Positions 1 to 8,820 of a stretch of 64,000 nt of DNA are shown one piece after another (position 1 is the first letter of the stretch; each line of letters begins with the position of its first letter). This stretch comes from Aquabacterium sp. A3 (GTDB taxonomy: Bacteria > Pseudomonadota > Gammaproteobacteria > Burkholderiales > Burkholderiaceae_C): NCBI RefSeq assembly GCF_038069945.1, contig NZ_JBBPEV010000001.1, positions 930,001-994,000 of the forward strand, given 5' to 3'. The notes under the pieces are model-generated. The model made no database searches, was not told the origin of the DNA, and was given only the letters and a program-made list of their open reading frames with translations. The position numbers and the translations under genes were made by a program.

Positions 1-360
1 GGTGTTGCCGGCGATGGCGCCGATCGGGGTGTCTTGACGGCCCAGACGCAGTTCACCGAAACCACCTTGCAGGCCCAACCAGGCTTGGCGGTTCCAGAAG
101 TTGCCGGAGACGGCACCGGTGTCAGCGCTCACAGGAGCTTCCAAGTTGAACTTGGCCTTCAGACCACCGCCCAGATCTTCGGTACCCTTCACGCCGAAAC
201 GCGAAGTGGTGTGGTTACCGGAGGTCACGCGGGTGACGGACTTCTCGCCCTTCACGCTTTCAACGGACAGGTCCAGCGAACCGTACAGGGTCACGGACGA
301 TTGAGCAAAAGCGGCAGACGAAGCAGCCACGGCAGCCAGAGCAATCAGGGTCTTTTTCAT
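1..360 (-). CDS. Gram-negative porin, N-terminal part (runs off the window)
   Basis: The first 120 residues of an outer-membrane general porin of the Burkholderiales/Neisseria type (Porin_4 family), a trimeric beta-barrel for passive uptake of small solutes. Residues 1-19 (MKKTLIALAAVAASSAAFA) are a classical Sec signal peptide. The mature protein opens with QSSVTLYGSLDLS, the usual first beta-strand, and later shows GVKGTEDLGGGLKA and AWLGLQGGFGELRLGRQ, both characteristic of this family. A GGAGA Shine-Dalgarno lies 5 nt before the ATG. The C-terminal two thirds lie outside the window. The gene is divergent from ruvB. Confidence 0.93.
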   Translation of the reverse strand, partial: MKKTLIALAAVAASSAAFAQSSVTLYGSLDLSVESVKGEKSVTRVTSGNHTTSRFGVKGTEDLGGGLKAKFNLEAPVSADTGAVSGNFWNRQAWLGLQGGFGELRLGRQDTPIGAIAGNT

Positions 361-541
361 AGACTTCTCCAAAGTTGGTTCAGAGGCTTCAGCAGACCCT
401 CAGCGGGGTGGGTCCGTATGAAACTGCATGTATTCCAACAGACTTTTCTGCGTTGATTGATGACAACCCTGTCACATACGGCGATCCACACGGATCAGCG
501 TTGCCCAAAGGCAACACATTCGGGGCGGTGATAATCAAAAC

Positions 542-1630
542 ATGAGCATCCACACCGACGACCTGGCGCCCTTTGACCGTGAGGACAAAGAAAATCGGAC
601 ACCACCCCGGGTGGTGAGCGGTGCGCCAGCGTCTGGTGGCGAAGAGGCGCTGGAGCGCGCCTTGCGCCCCAAGGACCTCGATGAATATGTGGGCCAGGCC
701 AAGGCGCGAGAGCAGCTGGAGATCTTCATCGGGGCGGCCCGCAAACGTCAGGAGGCGCTGGACCATGTGCTGCTGTTTGGCCCCCCCGGGCTGGGCAAGA
801 CCACACTGAGCCACATCATCGCCACCGAGCTGGGCGTGAACCTGCGGCAAACCTCTGGCCCCGTGCTGGAAAAGCCCAAGGACCTGGCCGCCATCCTGAC
901 CAACCTGGAGCGGCACGATGTGCTGTTCATTGACGAGATCCACCGCCTGAGCCCGGTGGTGGAGGAAATCCTCTACCCCGCGCTGGAGGACTATCAGATC
1001 GACATCATGATTGGCGAGGGGCCGGCGGCCCGGTCCATCAAGCTGGATTTGCAGCCCTTCACCCTGGTGGGCGCCACCACGCGCGCGGGCATGCTGACCA
1101 ACCCGCTGCGCGATCGCTTTGGCATCGTGGCGCGCCTGGAGTTCTACACCGCGCCCGAATTGCAGCGCATCGTGACGCGCTCGGCGGGCTTGCTGGGCGC
1201 CCCGATCGACCCGGATGGCGCCATGGAGGTGGCGCGTCGATCTCGCGGCACCCCCCGGATCGCCAACCGATTGCTGCGCCGGGTGCGCGACTATGCCGAG
1301 GTGAAGGGCGATGGCCACATCACCCGCACGATGGCCGACAAGGCCCTGGCCATGCTGGACGTGGACCCACTGGGCCTGGATGTGATGGACCGCAAGCTGC
1401 TGGAGGCCATCATTCACCGTTTCGACGGCGGGCCCGTGGGCCTGGACAACCTGGCGGCCGCCATTGGCGAAGAGCGGGAAACGATCGAAGACGTGATCGA
1501 GCCGTACCTGATTCAGCAGGGCTACCTGCAGCGCACCCCTCGGGGACGCACGGCAACGGCCGCCGCGTACCGACACCTGGGGCTGCTGGCCCCGCAATCG
1601 CTTCAGGGCGGCAACTTGTTGAGTGAGTGA
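542..1630 (+). CDS. ruvB: Holliday junction branch migration ATPase RuvB
   Basis: RuvB is the hexameric AAA+ motor that, with RuvA, drives branch migration of Holliday junctions before RuvC cleavage. The 362-residue length is normal. Walker A GPPGLGKT is at about 80-87, Walker B FIDEIH at about 129-134, sensor I GATTRAG near 176, and a C-terminal winged helix follows. RuvA and RuvC are not adjacent. There is no Shine-Dalgarno before the ATG, but a -10-like GATAAT sits at 530-535, only 7 nt upstream, so the mRNA may be nearly leaderless (inference). The stop lies 3 nt from the converging tusA-like gene. Confidence 0.97.
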   Translation: MSIHTDDLAPFDREDKENRTPPRVVSGAPASGGEEALERALRPKDLDEYVGQAKAREQLEIFIGAARKRQEALDHVLLFGPPGLGKTTLSHIIATELGVNLRQTSGPVLEKPKDLAAILTNLERHDVLFIDEIHRLSPVVEEILYPALEDYQIDIMIGEGPAARSIKLDLQPFTLVGATTRAGMLTNPLRDRFGIVARLEFYTAPELQRIVTRSAGLLGAPIDPDGAMEVARRSRGTPRIANRLLRRVRDYAEVKGDGHITRTMADKALAMLDVDPLGLDVMDRKLLEAIIHRFDGGPVGLDNLAAAIGEERETIEDVIEPYLIQQGYLQRTPRGRTATAAAYRHLGLLAPQSLQGGNLLSE

Positions 1631-1633
1631 GGC

Positions 1634-1873
1634 TCAGCGACGACGCAAGAGGTGCACGTACTCTTCGGCCTGGGCCGTGGGCAGGGTTTCCTGACCCACA
1701 AGCTCATTGCCCGTCTGGCGGGCAAAGGCCTGGAAGTCGCGCACCGAACTGGGGTCGGTGGCCCACACCTTGAGCACCTCACCGCTGTGCATGTCGGCCA
1801 GGGCTTTTTTGGCCTTGAGGATGGGCAGCGGGCAGGTCAGGCCGCGGGTGTCGATTTCCTTGTGGATGTCCAT
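1634..1873 (-). CDS. tusA: TusA/SirA family sulfur carrier protein
   Basis: A 79-residue protein of the TusA/SirA fold. The conserved GLTCPLPILKAKKAL segment carries the CPxP signature with Cys14, which in TusA accepts persulfide sulfur and relays it for tRNA 2-thiolation, molybdopterin synthesis or other uses. The second half (KVWATDPSS, DFQAFARQTG) matches the family. It lies downstream of cysM on the same strand with a gap of about 55 nt, so a sulfur-metabolism transcription unit is possible. Whether it serves tRNA thiolation or another acceptor cannot be told from sequence. Confidence 0.9.
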   Translation of the reverse strand: MDIHKEIDTRGLTCPLPILKAKKALADMHSGEVLKVWATDPSSVRDFQAFARQTGNELVGQETLPTAQAEEYVHLLRRR

Positions 1874-1928
1874 CTTGCAGTCCGGCAGAGGTGTGCGTGG
1901 CTCAGCTTAGCGCATCAGGCGGGGAGAA

Positions 1929-2831
1929 TCATGCGGGGAAGACGCCTGTGGACAGGTAGCGATCGCCTCGGTCGCACACCACAAACACGATGGTGGCGTT
2001 GCGCACATGCTGCGCCAGTTGCAGGGCGGTCCAGCAAGCGCCGGCGGCCGAGATGCCGCAGAACAAGCCTTCTTCGCGCGCCAGGCGGCGGGCCATGTCT
2101 TCGGCCTCGGCCTGGCTGACATGGATGATCTCGTCGACCCGGGTGGCGTCGTAGATCTTGGGCAGGTAGGCCTCGGGCCACTTGCGGATGCCGGGGATGC
2201 GTGAGCCTTCCTGAGGCTGGGCACCCACGATGCGCACCTCGGGGTTTTGCTCTTTCAGGTAGTGCGACACGCCGGTGATGGTGCCCGTGGTGCCCATGGC
2301 ACTCACAAAGTGGGTGACACGACCCTGGGTGTCAGCCCAGATCTCGGGGCCGGTGGTGTCGTAGTGCACCGCCGGGTTGTCGGGGTTGGCAAATTGATCC
2401 AGCACCACGCCCTTGCCTTCGCGCACCATCTGGTCGGCCAGATCGCGGGCGTACTCCATGCCGCCGCTTTTGGGCGTGAGGATGAGCTCGGCGCCGAAGG
2501 CCTTCATGGTCTGGGCGCGCTCGATGGAGAGGTCTTCCGGCATGATCAGCACCATGCGGTAGCCGCGGATGGCGGCGGCCATGGCCAGCGCGATGCCGGT
2601 GTTGCCGGAGGTGGCTTCGATCAGGGTGTCGCCGGGCTTGATCTGGCCGCGCTCTTCGGCGCGGCGGATCATGTTGATGGCGGGGCGGTCTTTGACCGAG
2701 CCGGCCGGGTTGTTGCCCTCAAGCTTGGCAAGGATGACGTTGCCACGCGCCTCGTTGTCGGCCCCAGGCACGCGCTGCAATCGCACGAGTGGGGTTTTGC
2801 CGATGGCGTCTTCGAGGGTGGGGTAGTTCAT
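1929..2831 (-). CDS. cysM: Cysteine synthase B (O-acetylserine/O-phosphoserine sulfhydrylase)
   Basis: A 300-residue PLP enzyme of the CysK/CysM family that makes cysteine from O-acetylserine and sulfide or thiosulfate. The PLP lysine is in NPAGSVKDRPA (Lys47), the substrate loop is TSGNT (74-78), and the phosphate-binding loop is GTTGTITG (180-187). The short form and the EGNNPAGSVKDR context favour CysM over CysK. The frame stays open further upstream, but that extension is the complement of a tRNA gene, so the ATG at 2831 (MNYPTLEDAIGKTP) is the start. The Shine-Dalgarno is weak. Confidence 0.95.
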   Translation of the reverse strand: MNYPTLEDAIGKTPLVRLQRVPGADNEARGNVILAKLEGNNPAGSVKDRPAINMIRRAEERGQIKPGDTLIEATSGNTGIALAMAAAIRGYRMVLIMPEDLSIERAQTMKAFGAELILTPKSGGMEYARDLADQMVREGKGVVLDQFANPDNPAVHYDTTGPEIWADTQGRVTHFVSAMGTTGTITGVSHYLKEQNPEVRIVGAQPQEGSRIPGIRKWPEAYLPKIYDATRVDEIIHVSQAEAEDMARRLAREEGLFCGISAAGACWTALQLAQHVRNATIVFVVCDRGDRYLSTGVFPA

Positions 2832-2845
2832 GTTGACTTGTTGCG

Positions 2846-2930
2846 TGGTGCCCCGGGCCGGACTCGAACCGGCACTCCTTGCGGAACCGGATTTTGAATC
2901 CGGCGCGTCTACCAATTTCACCACCAGGGC
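2846..2930 (-). tRNA. tRNA-Leu (anticodon CAA)
   Basis: An 85-nt class II tRNA read on the minus strand, with encoded CCA. The acceptor stem GCCCTGG pairs with CCGGGGC and is followed by discriminator A and CCA. The anticodon arm CCGGATTCAAAATCCGG presents CAA, decoding UUG. The T arm GCCGGTTCGAGTCCGGC is canonical, and a leucine-type long variable arm lies between. It sits between codA and cysM on the same strand. Confidence 0.97.
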
Positions 2931-2960
2931 ACAGCAGTCAGCCTGAAAGGATAGCACAGC

Positions 2961-4250
2961 TCAGGGCTGGAAGCCGGTCTGGGCGGGCCGACCGGGCAAT
3001 GAGAGCTGGCTGATGGCCGCCGGTGTGCGGGCAACACAACGGCCACGGCGGAAGACCGCCAGGCGGGTGGCGCGCAGGCGGATGGCCTCGATGGGGTCGC
3101 GCGCCTGCAGCAGCACCAAATCAGCCCGGCAACCGGGGGCGATGCCGTAGCCGTCCAGGCCCAGGATGGTGGCCGGCGTGGTGGTGACGGCCTCGAAGCA
3201 TTGGCGCATGGCGGCCTGGCTGGTCATCTGAGCCACGTGCAGGCCCATGTGGGCCACCTCCAGCATGTCGGCACTGCCCAGGCTGTACCAGGGGTCCATC
3301 ACGCAGTCGTGGCCAAAGGCCACGGGCACCCCGGCCGCCAGCAACTCGGGCACGCGGGTCATGCCGCGGCGCTTGGGGTAGGTGTCGTGGCGTCCCTGCA
3401 GGGTGATGTTGATCAGCGGGTTGGCGATGGCGGCCACACCGGCTTCTTTCATCAGCAGCAAGAGCTTGCTGACGTAATAGTTGTCCATGCTGTGCATGGA
3501 CGTGAGGTGCGAACCGGCCACCCTGCCCTGCAGGCCCAGGCGCTGGGTGTGGAAGGCCAGGGTTTCGATGTGTCGCGACAGCGGGTCGTCGGTTTCATCG
3601 CAGTGCATGTCCACCCGCAGGCCGCGCTCGGCGGCCAGTTCGCACAGCAGGCGCACCGATTCGGCGCCCTGCTCCATCGTGCGCTCGAAGTGCGGGATGC
3701 CACCCACCACGTCCACGCCCATGTCGAGCGCGCGTTGCAGGTGCTGCCAGGCCCCGGGCGAGCGCAGCACACCGTCTTGCGGGAAGGCCACCAGTTGCAG
3801 ATCAAGGTACGGTTTGACGCGCTCGCGCACGTGCAGCAAGGCCTCGACGGCCAGCAGGCGCGGGTCGCACACGTCCACATGGGTGCGGATGGCCAGCAGG
3901 CCTTTGGCCACCGCCCAGTCGCAGTAGGCCAGGGCACGCTCCACCAACGCCTCTTGCGTGAGCAGGGGTTTGAGCTCGCCCCACAGGGCGATGCCCTCCA
4001 ACAGGGTGCCGGACTGGTTGACGCGAGGCAGGCCGTGGCTGAGCGTGGCGTCCATGTGGAAGTGGGCGTCCACGAAGGGCGGGCTGAGCAACTGGCCGGC
4101 GGCGTCCAGCTCTTCGGCAGCCTGGGCGGCCAGGCCAGGCTCGACCGCCACGATGCGACCTTGCTGAATGCCCACGTCCACATCCTGCCGACCGTCGGGC
4201 AGGTTGGCGTGGCGGATGATGAGGTCGAGCATGGCGACTCCCGGGCTCAC
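2961..4250 (-). CDS. codA: Cytosine deaminase / amidohydrolase family protein
   Basis: A 429-residue amidohydrolase most like cytosine deaminase, which converts cytosine to uracil and ammonia. Metal and active-site motifs are in order: HFHMD (63-67), HVDVCD (124-129), HCDETDD (216-222, closely matching the cytosine deaminase HCDE motif), GSHLTS (His248) and [10 protein letters not shown] (Asp315). It overlaps the upp stop by a few bases, so the product uracil would go directly to UMP, which supports the substrate. The start is GTG at 4250; an ATG at 4232 ([12 protein letters not shown]) is an equally good start. Some relatives act on other N-heterocycles, so the substrate is inferred. Confidence 0.85.
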   Translation of the reverse strand: MSPGVAMLDLIIRHANLPDGRQDVDVGIQQGRIVAVEPGLAAQAAEELDAAGQLLSPPFVDAHFHMDATLSHGLPRVNQSGTLLEGIALWGELKPLLTQEALVERALAYCDWAVAKGLLAIRTHVDVCDPRLLAVEALLHVRERVKPYLDLQLVAFPQDGVLRSPGAWQHLQRALDMGVDVVGGIPHFERTMEQGAESVRLLCELAAERGLRVDMHCDETDDPLSRHIETLAFHTQRLGLQGRVAGSHLTSMHSMDNYYVSKLLLLMKEAGVAAIANPLINITLQGRHDTYPKRRGMTRVPELLAAGVPVAFGHDCVMDPWYSLGSADMLEVAHMGLHVAQMTSQAAMRQCFEAVTTTPATILGLDGYGIAPGCRADLVLLQARDPIEAIRLRATRLAVFRRGRCVARTPAAISQLSLPGRPAQTGFQP

Positions 4251-4903
4251 ATGGTGCCAAAGATGCGGTCGCCCGCGTCGCCCAGGCCAGGCACGATGTA
4301 GCCGTGCTCATTGAGGTGGCTGTCCAGCGCCGCCGTCACGATGGGCACATCGGGGTGGTGGGCCTGCATGTTGCGCACACCTTCCGGGGCGGCCAACAGA
4401 CACAGCAGGGTGATCTGGGTGCACCCGGTTTCTTTGACGTGGTCGATGGCGGCCACGGCCGAATTGCCGGTGGCCAGCATGGGGTCCACCACGATGACGT
4501 GGCGCTCGGCGATGTCGGTGGGCAGCTTGAGGTAGTACTCGACCGGTTGCAGGGTGTCGTGGTCGCGGTACAGGCCGATGTGGCCCACCTTCGCCAGGGG
4601 CAGCACCGACAGCACCCCATCCAGCATGCCATTGCCGGCGCGCAGGATGGACACCAGGCAGGGTTTCTTGCCACTGATGACGGGCGACTGCATCTCGGTG
4701 ACCGGGGTGCGGATGCGCATCAGCTCGGTGGGCAAGCCACGGGTGGCCTCATAGGCAAGCAACTGACTGACTTCGCGCAGCAGGTTGCGAAACTGCTCGG
4801 TGTTGGTGTCTTCATGGCGCAACCAGGTCAGCTTGTGCTGGACCAGTGGGTGCGTGACCACGGTGAGCTGAGGGAACTCGGCGTTGGGGAACGTGGCGTT
4901 CAT
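4247..4903 (-). CDS. upp: Uracil phosphoribosyltransferase
   Basis: A 218-residue enzyme converting uracil and PRPP to UMP in pyrimidine salvage. The PRPP loop [10 protein letters not shown] is at 139-148, SILRAGNGM at 85-93, and the uracil-binding C-terminal segment [12 protein letters not shown] is present. An AAAGG ribosome binding site precedes the ATG. Translationally coupled to codA, whose start overlaps the upp stop. Divergent from the rhomboid gene. Confidence 0.97.
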   Translation of the reverse strand: MNATFPNAEFPQLTVVTHPLVQHKLTWLRHEDTNTEQFRNLLREVSQLLAYEATRGLPTELMRIRTPVTEMQSPVISGKKPCLVSILRAGNGMLDGVLSVLPLAKVGHIGLYRDHDTLQPVEYYLKLPTDIAERHVIVVDPMLATGNSAVAAIDHVKETGCTQITLLCLLAAPEGVRNMQAHHPDVPIVTAALDSHLNEHGYIVPGLGDAGDRIFGTM

Positions 4904-5036
4904 GCAAACCTTTCGTGTGACAGCGTGCCCGGACTCATCTTCGCCGATGACCTGCGAAATGCATGCCAGCTTGCGATGCCCCTATGATGCAGTCTCGAAC
5001 CGGAAACGGCCCAGCCACGTTGTAGACAGTGCACGC

Positions 5037-5645
5037 ATGCCTCCAATGCCCCCGATCACCCAGGCCCTGATCCTCATCAATGTGGCGGTGTTCTGCCTGG
5101 ACATCGCCCTCAACAAGATGCTGTCGGCCTACTTTGCCCTGTGGCCGGTTCAGAGCCAGTTCTTCCTGCCCTGGCAGGTGGTCAGCTATGCCTTCCTGCA
5201 TGGCTCGTTCACGCACATCTTCTTCAACATGTTTGGCCTGTGGATGTTTGGCTCCGAACTGGAGCGCATCTGGGGGCCCAAGCGTTACATGCAGTTTTAC
5301 GCCGCCAGCATCCTGACGGCCGCCCTGGCCCAGTTGGTGATTTCGGCGCTCGCAGGCTCGCCCAGCCCCACGGTGGGCGCCTCTGGGGGCCTGTTCGGCT
5401 TGCTGCTGGCGTTCGGCATGATGTTTCCCAACCGAACCATCATGCCGCTGTTCCCGCCCATTCCCATGAAGGCCAAAGTCTTTGTGGCGGTGTATGGCGG
5501 CCTGGAGCTGTTTTTCGGGGTCACGGGCACGCAGTCTGGCGTGGCCCACTTTGCCCACCTGGGCGGCATGCTGGGCGGCTGGTTGATGCTGCGCTACTGG
5601 CGCGGTCAACCGCCCTTTGGCGGCCTCAAGGGGCCACGACGCTGA
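5037..5645 (+). CDS. Rhomboid family intramembrane serine protease
   Basis: A 202-residue six-helix GlpG-like membrane protease that cleaves substrates within the lipid bilayer. The catalytic serine is in GASGGLFG (Ser116), the catalytic histidine in AHLGGMLGG (His174), and the helix 2 HIFFN motif (His60, Asn64) is intact, so it should be active. The start at 5037 (MPPMPPITQALIL) is chosen because family members begin just before the first helix; longer in-frame starts add a non-conserved stretch. Its 3' end overlaps the converging transporter gene by about 40 nt. Confidence 0.92.
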   Translation: MPPMPPITQALILINVAVFCLDIALNKMLSAYFALWPVQSQFFLPWQVVSYAFLHGSFTHIFFNMFGLWMFGSELERIWGPKRYMQFYAASILTAALAQLVISALAGSPSPTVGASGGLFGLLLAFGMMFPNRTIMPLFPPIPMKAKVFVAVYGGLELFFGVTGTQSGVAHFAHLGGMLGGWLMLRYWRGQPPFGGLKGPRR

Positions 5646-6625
5646 AGGCGAACCAACCCCGATGACAGGGCAATGCCTGCCAGGATCATCACCAGGGCCA
5701 CGGGGTGGTACCAGCGGGGCCACTCGCCCAGCAGAGCCAATGACCACAGGGCGGCGAACAAGGGCGTGAGGTTGCCAAAAAACGCCGACATGGTGGGCCC
5801 CACGGCCTGAACGGCCTGGCCCCAACACTGGTACGCAACGATGGAGGGGCCAATGGCCACGAAAATCAGCGCAGCCCAGGCCCACGGGTCGGCCAGCCAG
5901 GCCCAACCCAGCACGTGGTCGCCCAGGGTGTGCTCGAGCGCGGTGCCAAAGCCCCCCCAGAGCAGGCCAAAAACGATCTGCACCCACAAAAAATCAGCCC
6001 AGGTCCAGGCTGGCCGCTGGGGCCCCACCATGTCGGCTGGGGGTTTGGCCAGCATCCAGCTGTACACCGCCCAGGCCAGGCTGGCGGCCAGCATGTAGAG
6101 GTCGCCGGGCACCCATTGCCAGTGTGCGAAGGTGGCCCAGGCGCCCTGGGACATCACCAGCATCACCCCGGCGATCGAGAACGCGGCGCCGACCAGTTGG
6201 CGCGTTTGCAGCACTTGCCCGTAGGCCAGCCGGCCCACCAGCATCATCCACACCGGAACGCTGGCGCCAATCAGCGTGACATTGACGGGCGACGCCGTGT
6301 GCAAGGCCAGGTACTGCATGGCGTTGTAACAGCCCACCCCCAAGCCCCCCAGCCAGATGAGGTGCCGCCAACGCTTGAGCCACTCGCCCGGATGGCGCCA
6401 CGCGCGGCGGGCCAGCGGGAGCAGGATCAAGCCCACCAGCAACCAGCGCACCGCGTTCATGGTGACAGGCGGCAGGATGCCGACCATCAGGCGCCCCACC
6501 ACCGCATTGGCCGACCACAGGATGGGCGGCAGCAGCAGGAAGGCCAGCACGCGCCAGGTCAGGCGATGGGACAGCGGCAAAGTGAGGGGCACGGTCAACC
6601 TGCAGGAGGAGAGAGCAGGCTGCAT
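5606..6625 (-). CDS. EamA/DMT superfamily transporter
   Basis: A ten-helix inner-membrane protein with two EamA repeats (drug/metabolite transporter superfamily); substrate unknown. The N-terminal repeat begins with WRVLAFLLLPPILWSANAVVGR, including the family's N-A-V-V-G pattern, and the second repeat includes the GPSIVAYQCWGQAVQAVGP segment typical of these exporters. The ATG at 6625 is used because the longer in-frame start at 6679 would place the first 18 codons inside a perfect hairpin. A GTG 33 nt further in is also possible. The 3' end overlaps the rhomboid gene. Confidence 0.88.
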   Translation of the reverse strand: MQPALSSCRLTVPLTLPLSHRLTWRVLAFLLLPPILWSANAVVGRLMVGILPPVTMNAVRWLLVGLILLPLARRAWRHPGEWLKRWRHLIWLGGLGVGCYNAMQYLALHTASPVNVTLIGASVPVWMMLVGRLAYGQVLQTRQLVGAAFSIAGVMLVMSQGAWATFAHWQWVPGDLYMLAASLAWAVYSWMLAKPPADMVGPQRPAWTWADFLWVQIVFGLLWGGFGTALEHTLGDHVLGWAWLADPWAWAALIFVAIGPSIVAYQCWGQAVQAVGPTMSAFFGNLTPLFAALWSLALLGEWPRWYHPVALVMILAGIALSSGLVRLQRRGPLRPPKGG

Positions 6626-6627
6626 TA

Positions 6628-6668
6628 GACCAGCCCCGCGCACCGGATGCTGGCGCGCGGGGCTGGTC
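6628..6668 (-). terminator. Perfect 14-bp hairpin between the PEP-CTERM gene and the transporter gene
   Basis: GACCAGCCCCGCGC (6628-6641) and its exact complement (6655-6668) enclose a 13-nt loop. It follows the PEP-CTERM gene stop by about 35 nt and ends just before the transporter ATG. No T-run follows, so it is either a non-canonical terminator or a barrier to translation of the next gene. Confidence 0.6.
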
Positions 6669-6680
6669 TCGCCGATCAAC

Positions 6681-6706
6681 GGCGTTGGCGTCAGGCGTTG
6701 GCGTCA
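6681..6706. repeat. Tandem duplication of 13 nt over a stop codon
   Basis: Two head-to-tail copies of GGCGTTGGCGTCA. The second copy covers the stop codon of the PEP-CTERM gene, so the stop is repeated as an out-of-frame TGA just beyond. Probably a slippage product. Confidence 0.8.
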
Positions 6707-7639
6707 GGCGGCGCGGCGGCGGCGATGGGCGGCGCCCACGGCCAGCACCAGCCCTGACAGCATCATCGCCCAGGTGCCTGGCTCAGGCACGGCGGGGATC
6801 GCGGTCAGGCCAATCAGCGGCGCCTGCAAGGCGTTGCCCTGAACACCGAACGCGCCCAGGCTCATGGCTGCGCCCGTGCTCAGGTTGATCGAGTACAGGG
6901 CACTCAGACCCGTGTCGCCATCGGTCAGGGCCGCATAAGCCATGCCGGCACCAGAAACATCGAAGCCCGTGATGCCCAGGGCATTGACCCCCAGGTCGCC
7001 CACCTTCAGCATGGTGCCGGCGTTCGGGGACGACGACACATAGAGCGCGTCCGCATTGCTGTCGATGCCGTACAACATGGTGCCGGTGGCCGGATCGGTG
7101 TCGTTGTTGGTATAGGCCGATGCCACGATGGTCATGGTGGCCCCATTGAGCGGGCCGTCCACAAACACCTGGCCGGCGTTGGCTGCATTGACGTTGACGC
7201 GGAGGTTTTGTCCAGCGTTGCTGACGACACGCAGGGACGGCGCGCTCATGCCGGCATCAGGCACGGGATTGAAGTCCACCCCAAACGCCGAGCCCATCAG
7301 GCCGGTGTAAGCGCCATTGGCCGTGGCGGGCGCCCCGGCCGACAGGACCCCCACCAGGCTGGCAGCACCGGTCTGGCTGTCAAGGGTGTAGAGGCGACCG
7401 GCATCGCTGAGGGTGTAAAGCATGCCATCGGAGGGCCGACGGTCCATGCCCAGCAAGCGCTCGTTGAGTGCCAGGCCCGACACGCTGACCGCGGCATAGC
7501 CCATGGTGGGGTTGGCGCTGTCGAACTGAACCAGTTGGTTGGTGGTGGTCAGGCCGATGAGGTTCTCGGCATGGGCCTGGGAAGCCATGAACAGGCCGGC
7601 GATGCACGCGGCGGACAGGGCCGCAAAGGGTCGAGACAT
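6704..7639 (-). CDS. DUF4394 domain protein with PEP-CTERM sorting signal
   Basis: A 311-residue exported protein. Residues 1-24 are a signal peptide ending SQAHA. The body is a DUF4394-type beta-propeller-like domain with repeated motifs such as GMDRRPSDGMLYTLSDAGRLYTLD and GVDFNPVPD. The last 28 residues form a PEP-CTERM anchor: VPEPGTWAMM, a hydrophobic helix, then RRRR. In PEP-CTERM systems exosortase removes this tail during export to the envelope or matrix. A strong AGGAG precedes the ATG. The exosortase gene is not in the window. Function beyond surface or secreted location is unknown. Confidence 0.9.
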   Translation of the reverse strand: MSRPFAALSAACIAGLFMASQAHAENLIGLTTTNQLVQFDSANPTMGYAAVSVSGLALNERLLGMDRRPSDGMLYTLSDAGRLYTLDSQTGAASLVGVLSAGAPATANGAYTGLMGSAFGVDFNPVPDAGMSAPSLRVVSNAGQNLRVNVNAANAGQVFVDGPLNGATMTIVASAYTNNDTDPATGTMLYGIDSNADALYVSSSPNAGTMLKVGDLGVNALGITGFDVSGAGMAYAALTDGDTGLSALYSINLSTGAAMSLGAFGVQGNALQAPLIGLTAIPAVPEPGTWAMMLSGLVLAVGAAHRRRRAA

Positions 7640-7749
7640 GGTGAACTCCTAGCTGGTGTGTGGTTGATGACAGCGAAAGCTCGCTGCCATCAAGCCCTAC
7701 GTGCAGGAATTCACACTGGATGCGCAAAAACCCCATCCATCAAAAGGTT

Positions 7750-8766
7750 TTAACCATGCTCATCGGGGGCGCGGAGGGTGGCGGCTGCGTAGGCGTGCCA
7801 GGAGGCGTGCCCCAACACCGGCGCCACGACCAGCAGGCCCAGGAAGCCTGGCAGCATGGCCAGCCCGATCGACACCGTGATGAGCGCCCCCCACAGCATC
7901 ATGACCCCGGGTTGGGTGGTGACCAGCCTGAGGCTGGCCAGACCGGCCGAGATCGCATCGACGGCCCGGTCCATGATCATGGGCATGCTGATGACGCTGA
8001 TGGCGTAGATGAGGCCCGCAAAAACGGCGCCCACCGCCAGGTAACTGACGAAGAAGACCAGGTACTCTTCGGTCATGAGTTCGGCCAGCGGAACGCTGAA
8101 ATCAGGCACGCCTGAAAAACTGACGGCGAACACGATCATGGCGGCCCGCCCCCAGAGCATTTCGAGCACCAGCAAGACCCCGGCAAAGATGCCGAGCTGT
8201 GCACTGCTGAACCGCCACGCCGTCAGAGAGGTCCACAGGCGTGGCTGCCGTCCCTGCCCCAGGCTTCGACTGGCCTGGTAAAGCCCCAGGCACAAGAACG
8301 GCCCCATCAACAAGAAGCCGGCAGACAAGGCCAGGGTGTATTCAGGCGCGTAATTGAAGGTGGCCAGCAAACCCCAGCCCATCAGCACAAAGCACAGGCC
8401 GTAGAACAAGCCGATGAAGGGCGCGCGCGCGAAGTCTTGCCAACCCAGGGCCACCCAGCGGAATGGGTCCCGCCAGCTCAATGGGGCCAGGGGCATGTCG
8501 AGCACGCTTGGGCCGCCCTGCGGATCGCCATCGGCTTCGATCACGCCCGACAAGGCCACCTGGCCGGCGGTGTGGGCCAGCGCCATCGAGGGCTTCATGG
8601 GGGCTTCGGCCAGCGGCGTCACAAAAGCCGATGGCAAGGGGTCAGCAGCCTCTCTGACCTGGGCCAGCGCCGGCCAGTCTGGCGGACGTCGCAACGATGT
8701 GCGCCGCCGCGGGCTGCGCCGCCGCGACACCACGACATGCTGGGGCAATCTGCTTGCAGTACCCAT
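7750..8766 (-). CDS. DUF2189 family integral membrane protein
   Basis: A 338-residue inner-membrane protein. The first 90 residues are polar. The DUF2189 signature follows (PLSWRDPFRWVALGWQDFARAP, then FIGLFYGLCFVLMGWGLL), with six predicted helices in all. The family is common in proteobacteria, often described as putative membrane proteins and sometimes near respiratory genes; no function is established. Start uncertain: ATG at 8766 is longest, but internal starts exist in the non-conserved N-terminus. Weak AAAACC/GGTTTT pairing just after the stop (about 7725-7753) with T-runs may end transcription. Confidence 0.85.
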   Translation of the reverse strand: MGTASRLPQHVVVSRRRSPRRRTSLRRPPDWPALAQVREAADPLPSAFVTPLAEAPMKPSMALAHTAGQVALSGVIEADGDPQGGPSVLDMPLAPLSWRDPFRWVALGWQDFARAPFIGLFYGLCFVLMGWGLLATFNYAPEYTLALSAGFLLMGPFLCLGLYQASRSLGQGRQPRLWTSLTAWRFSSAQLGIFAGVLLVLEMLWGRAAMIVFAVSFSGVPDFSVPLAELMTEEYLVFFVSYLAVGAVFAGLIYAISVISMPMIMDRAVDAISAGLASLRLVTTQPGVMMLWGALITVSIGLAMLPGFLGLLVVAPVLGHASWHAYAAATLRAPDEHG

Positions 8767-8820
8767 GAGACGACTCCTCCGGAGCGTTGCGGTGTCTCAC
8801 AAGGTATACCTGTGACGGAT

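Noticed and set aside
2832..2957. N-terminal extension of cysM of 42 codons
   Set aside because: The extension is the complement of tRNA-Leu; the enzyme family begins at the ATG at 2831.
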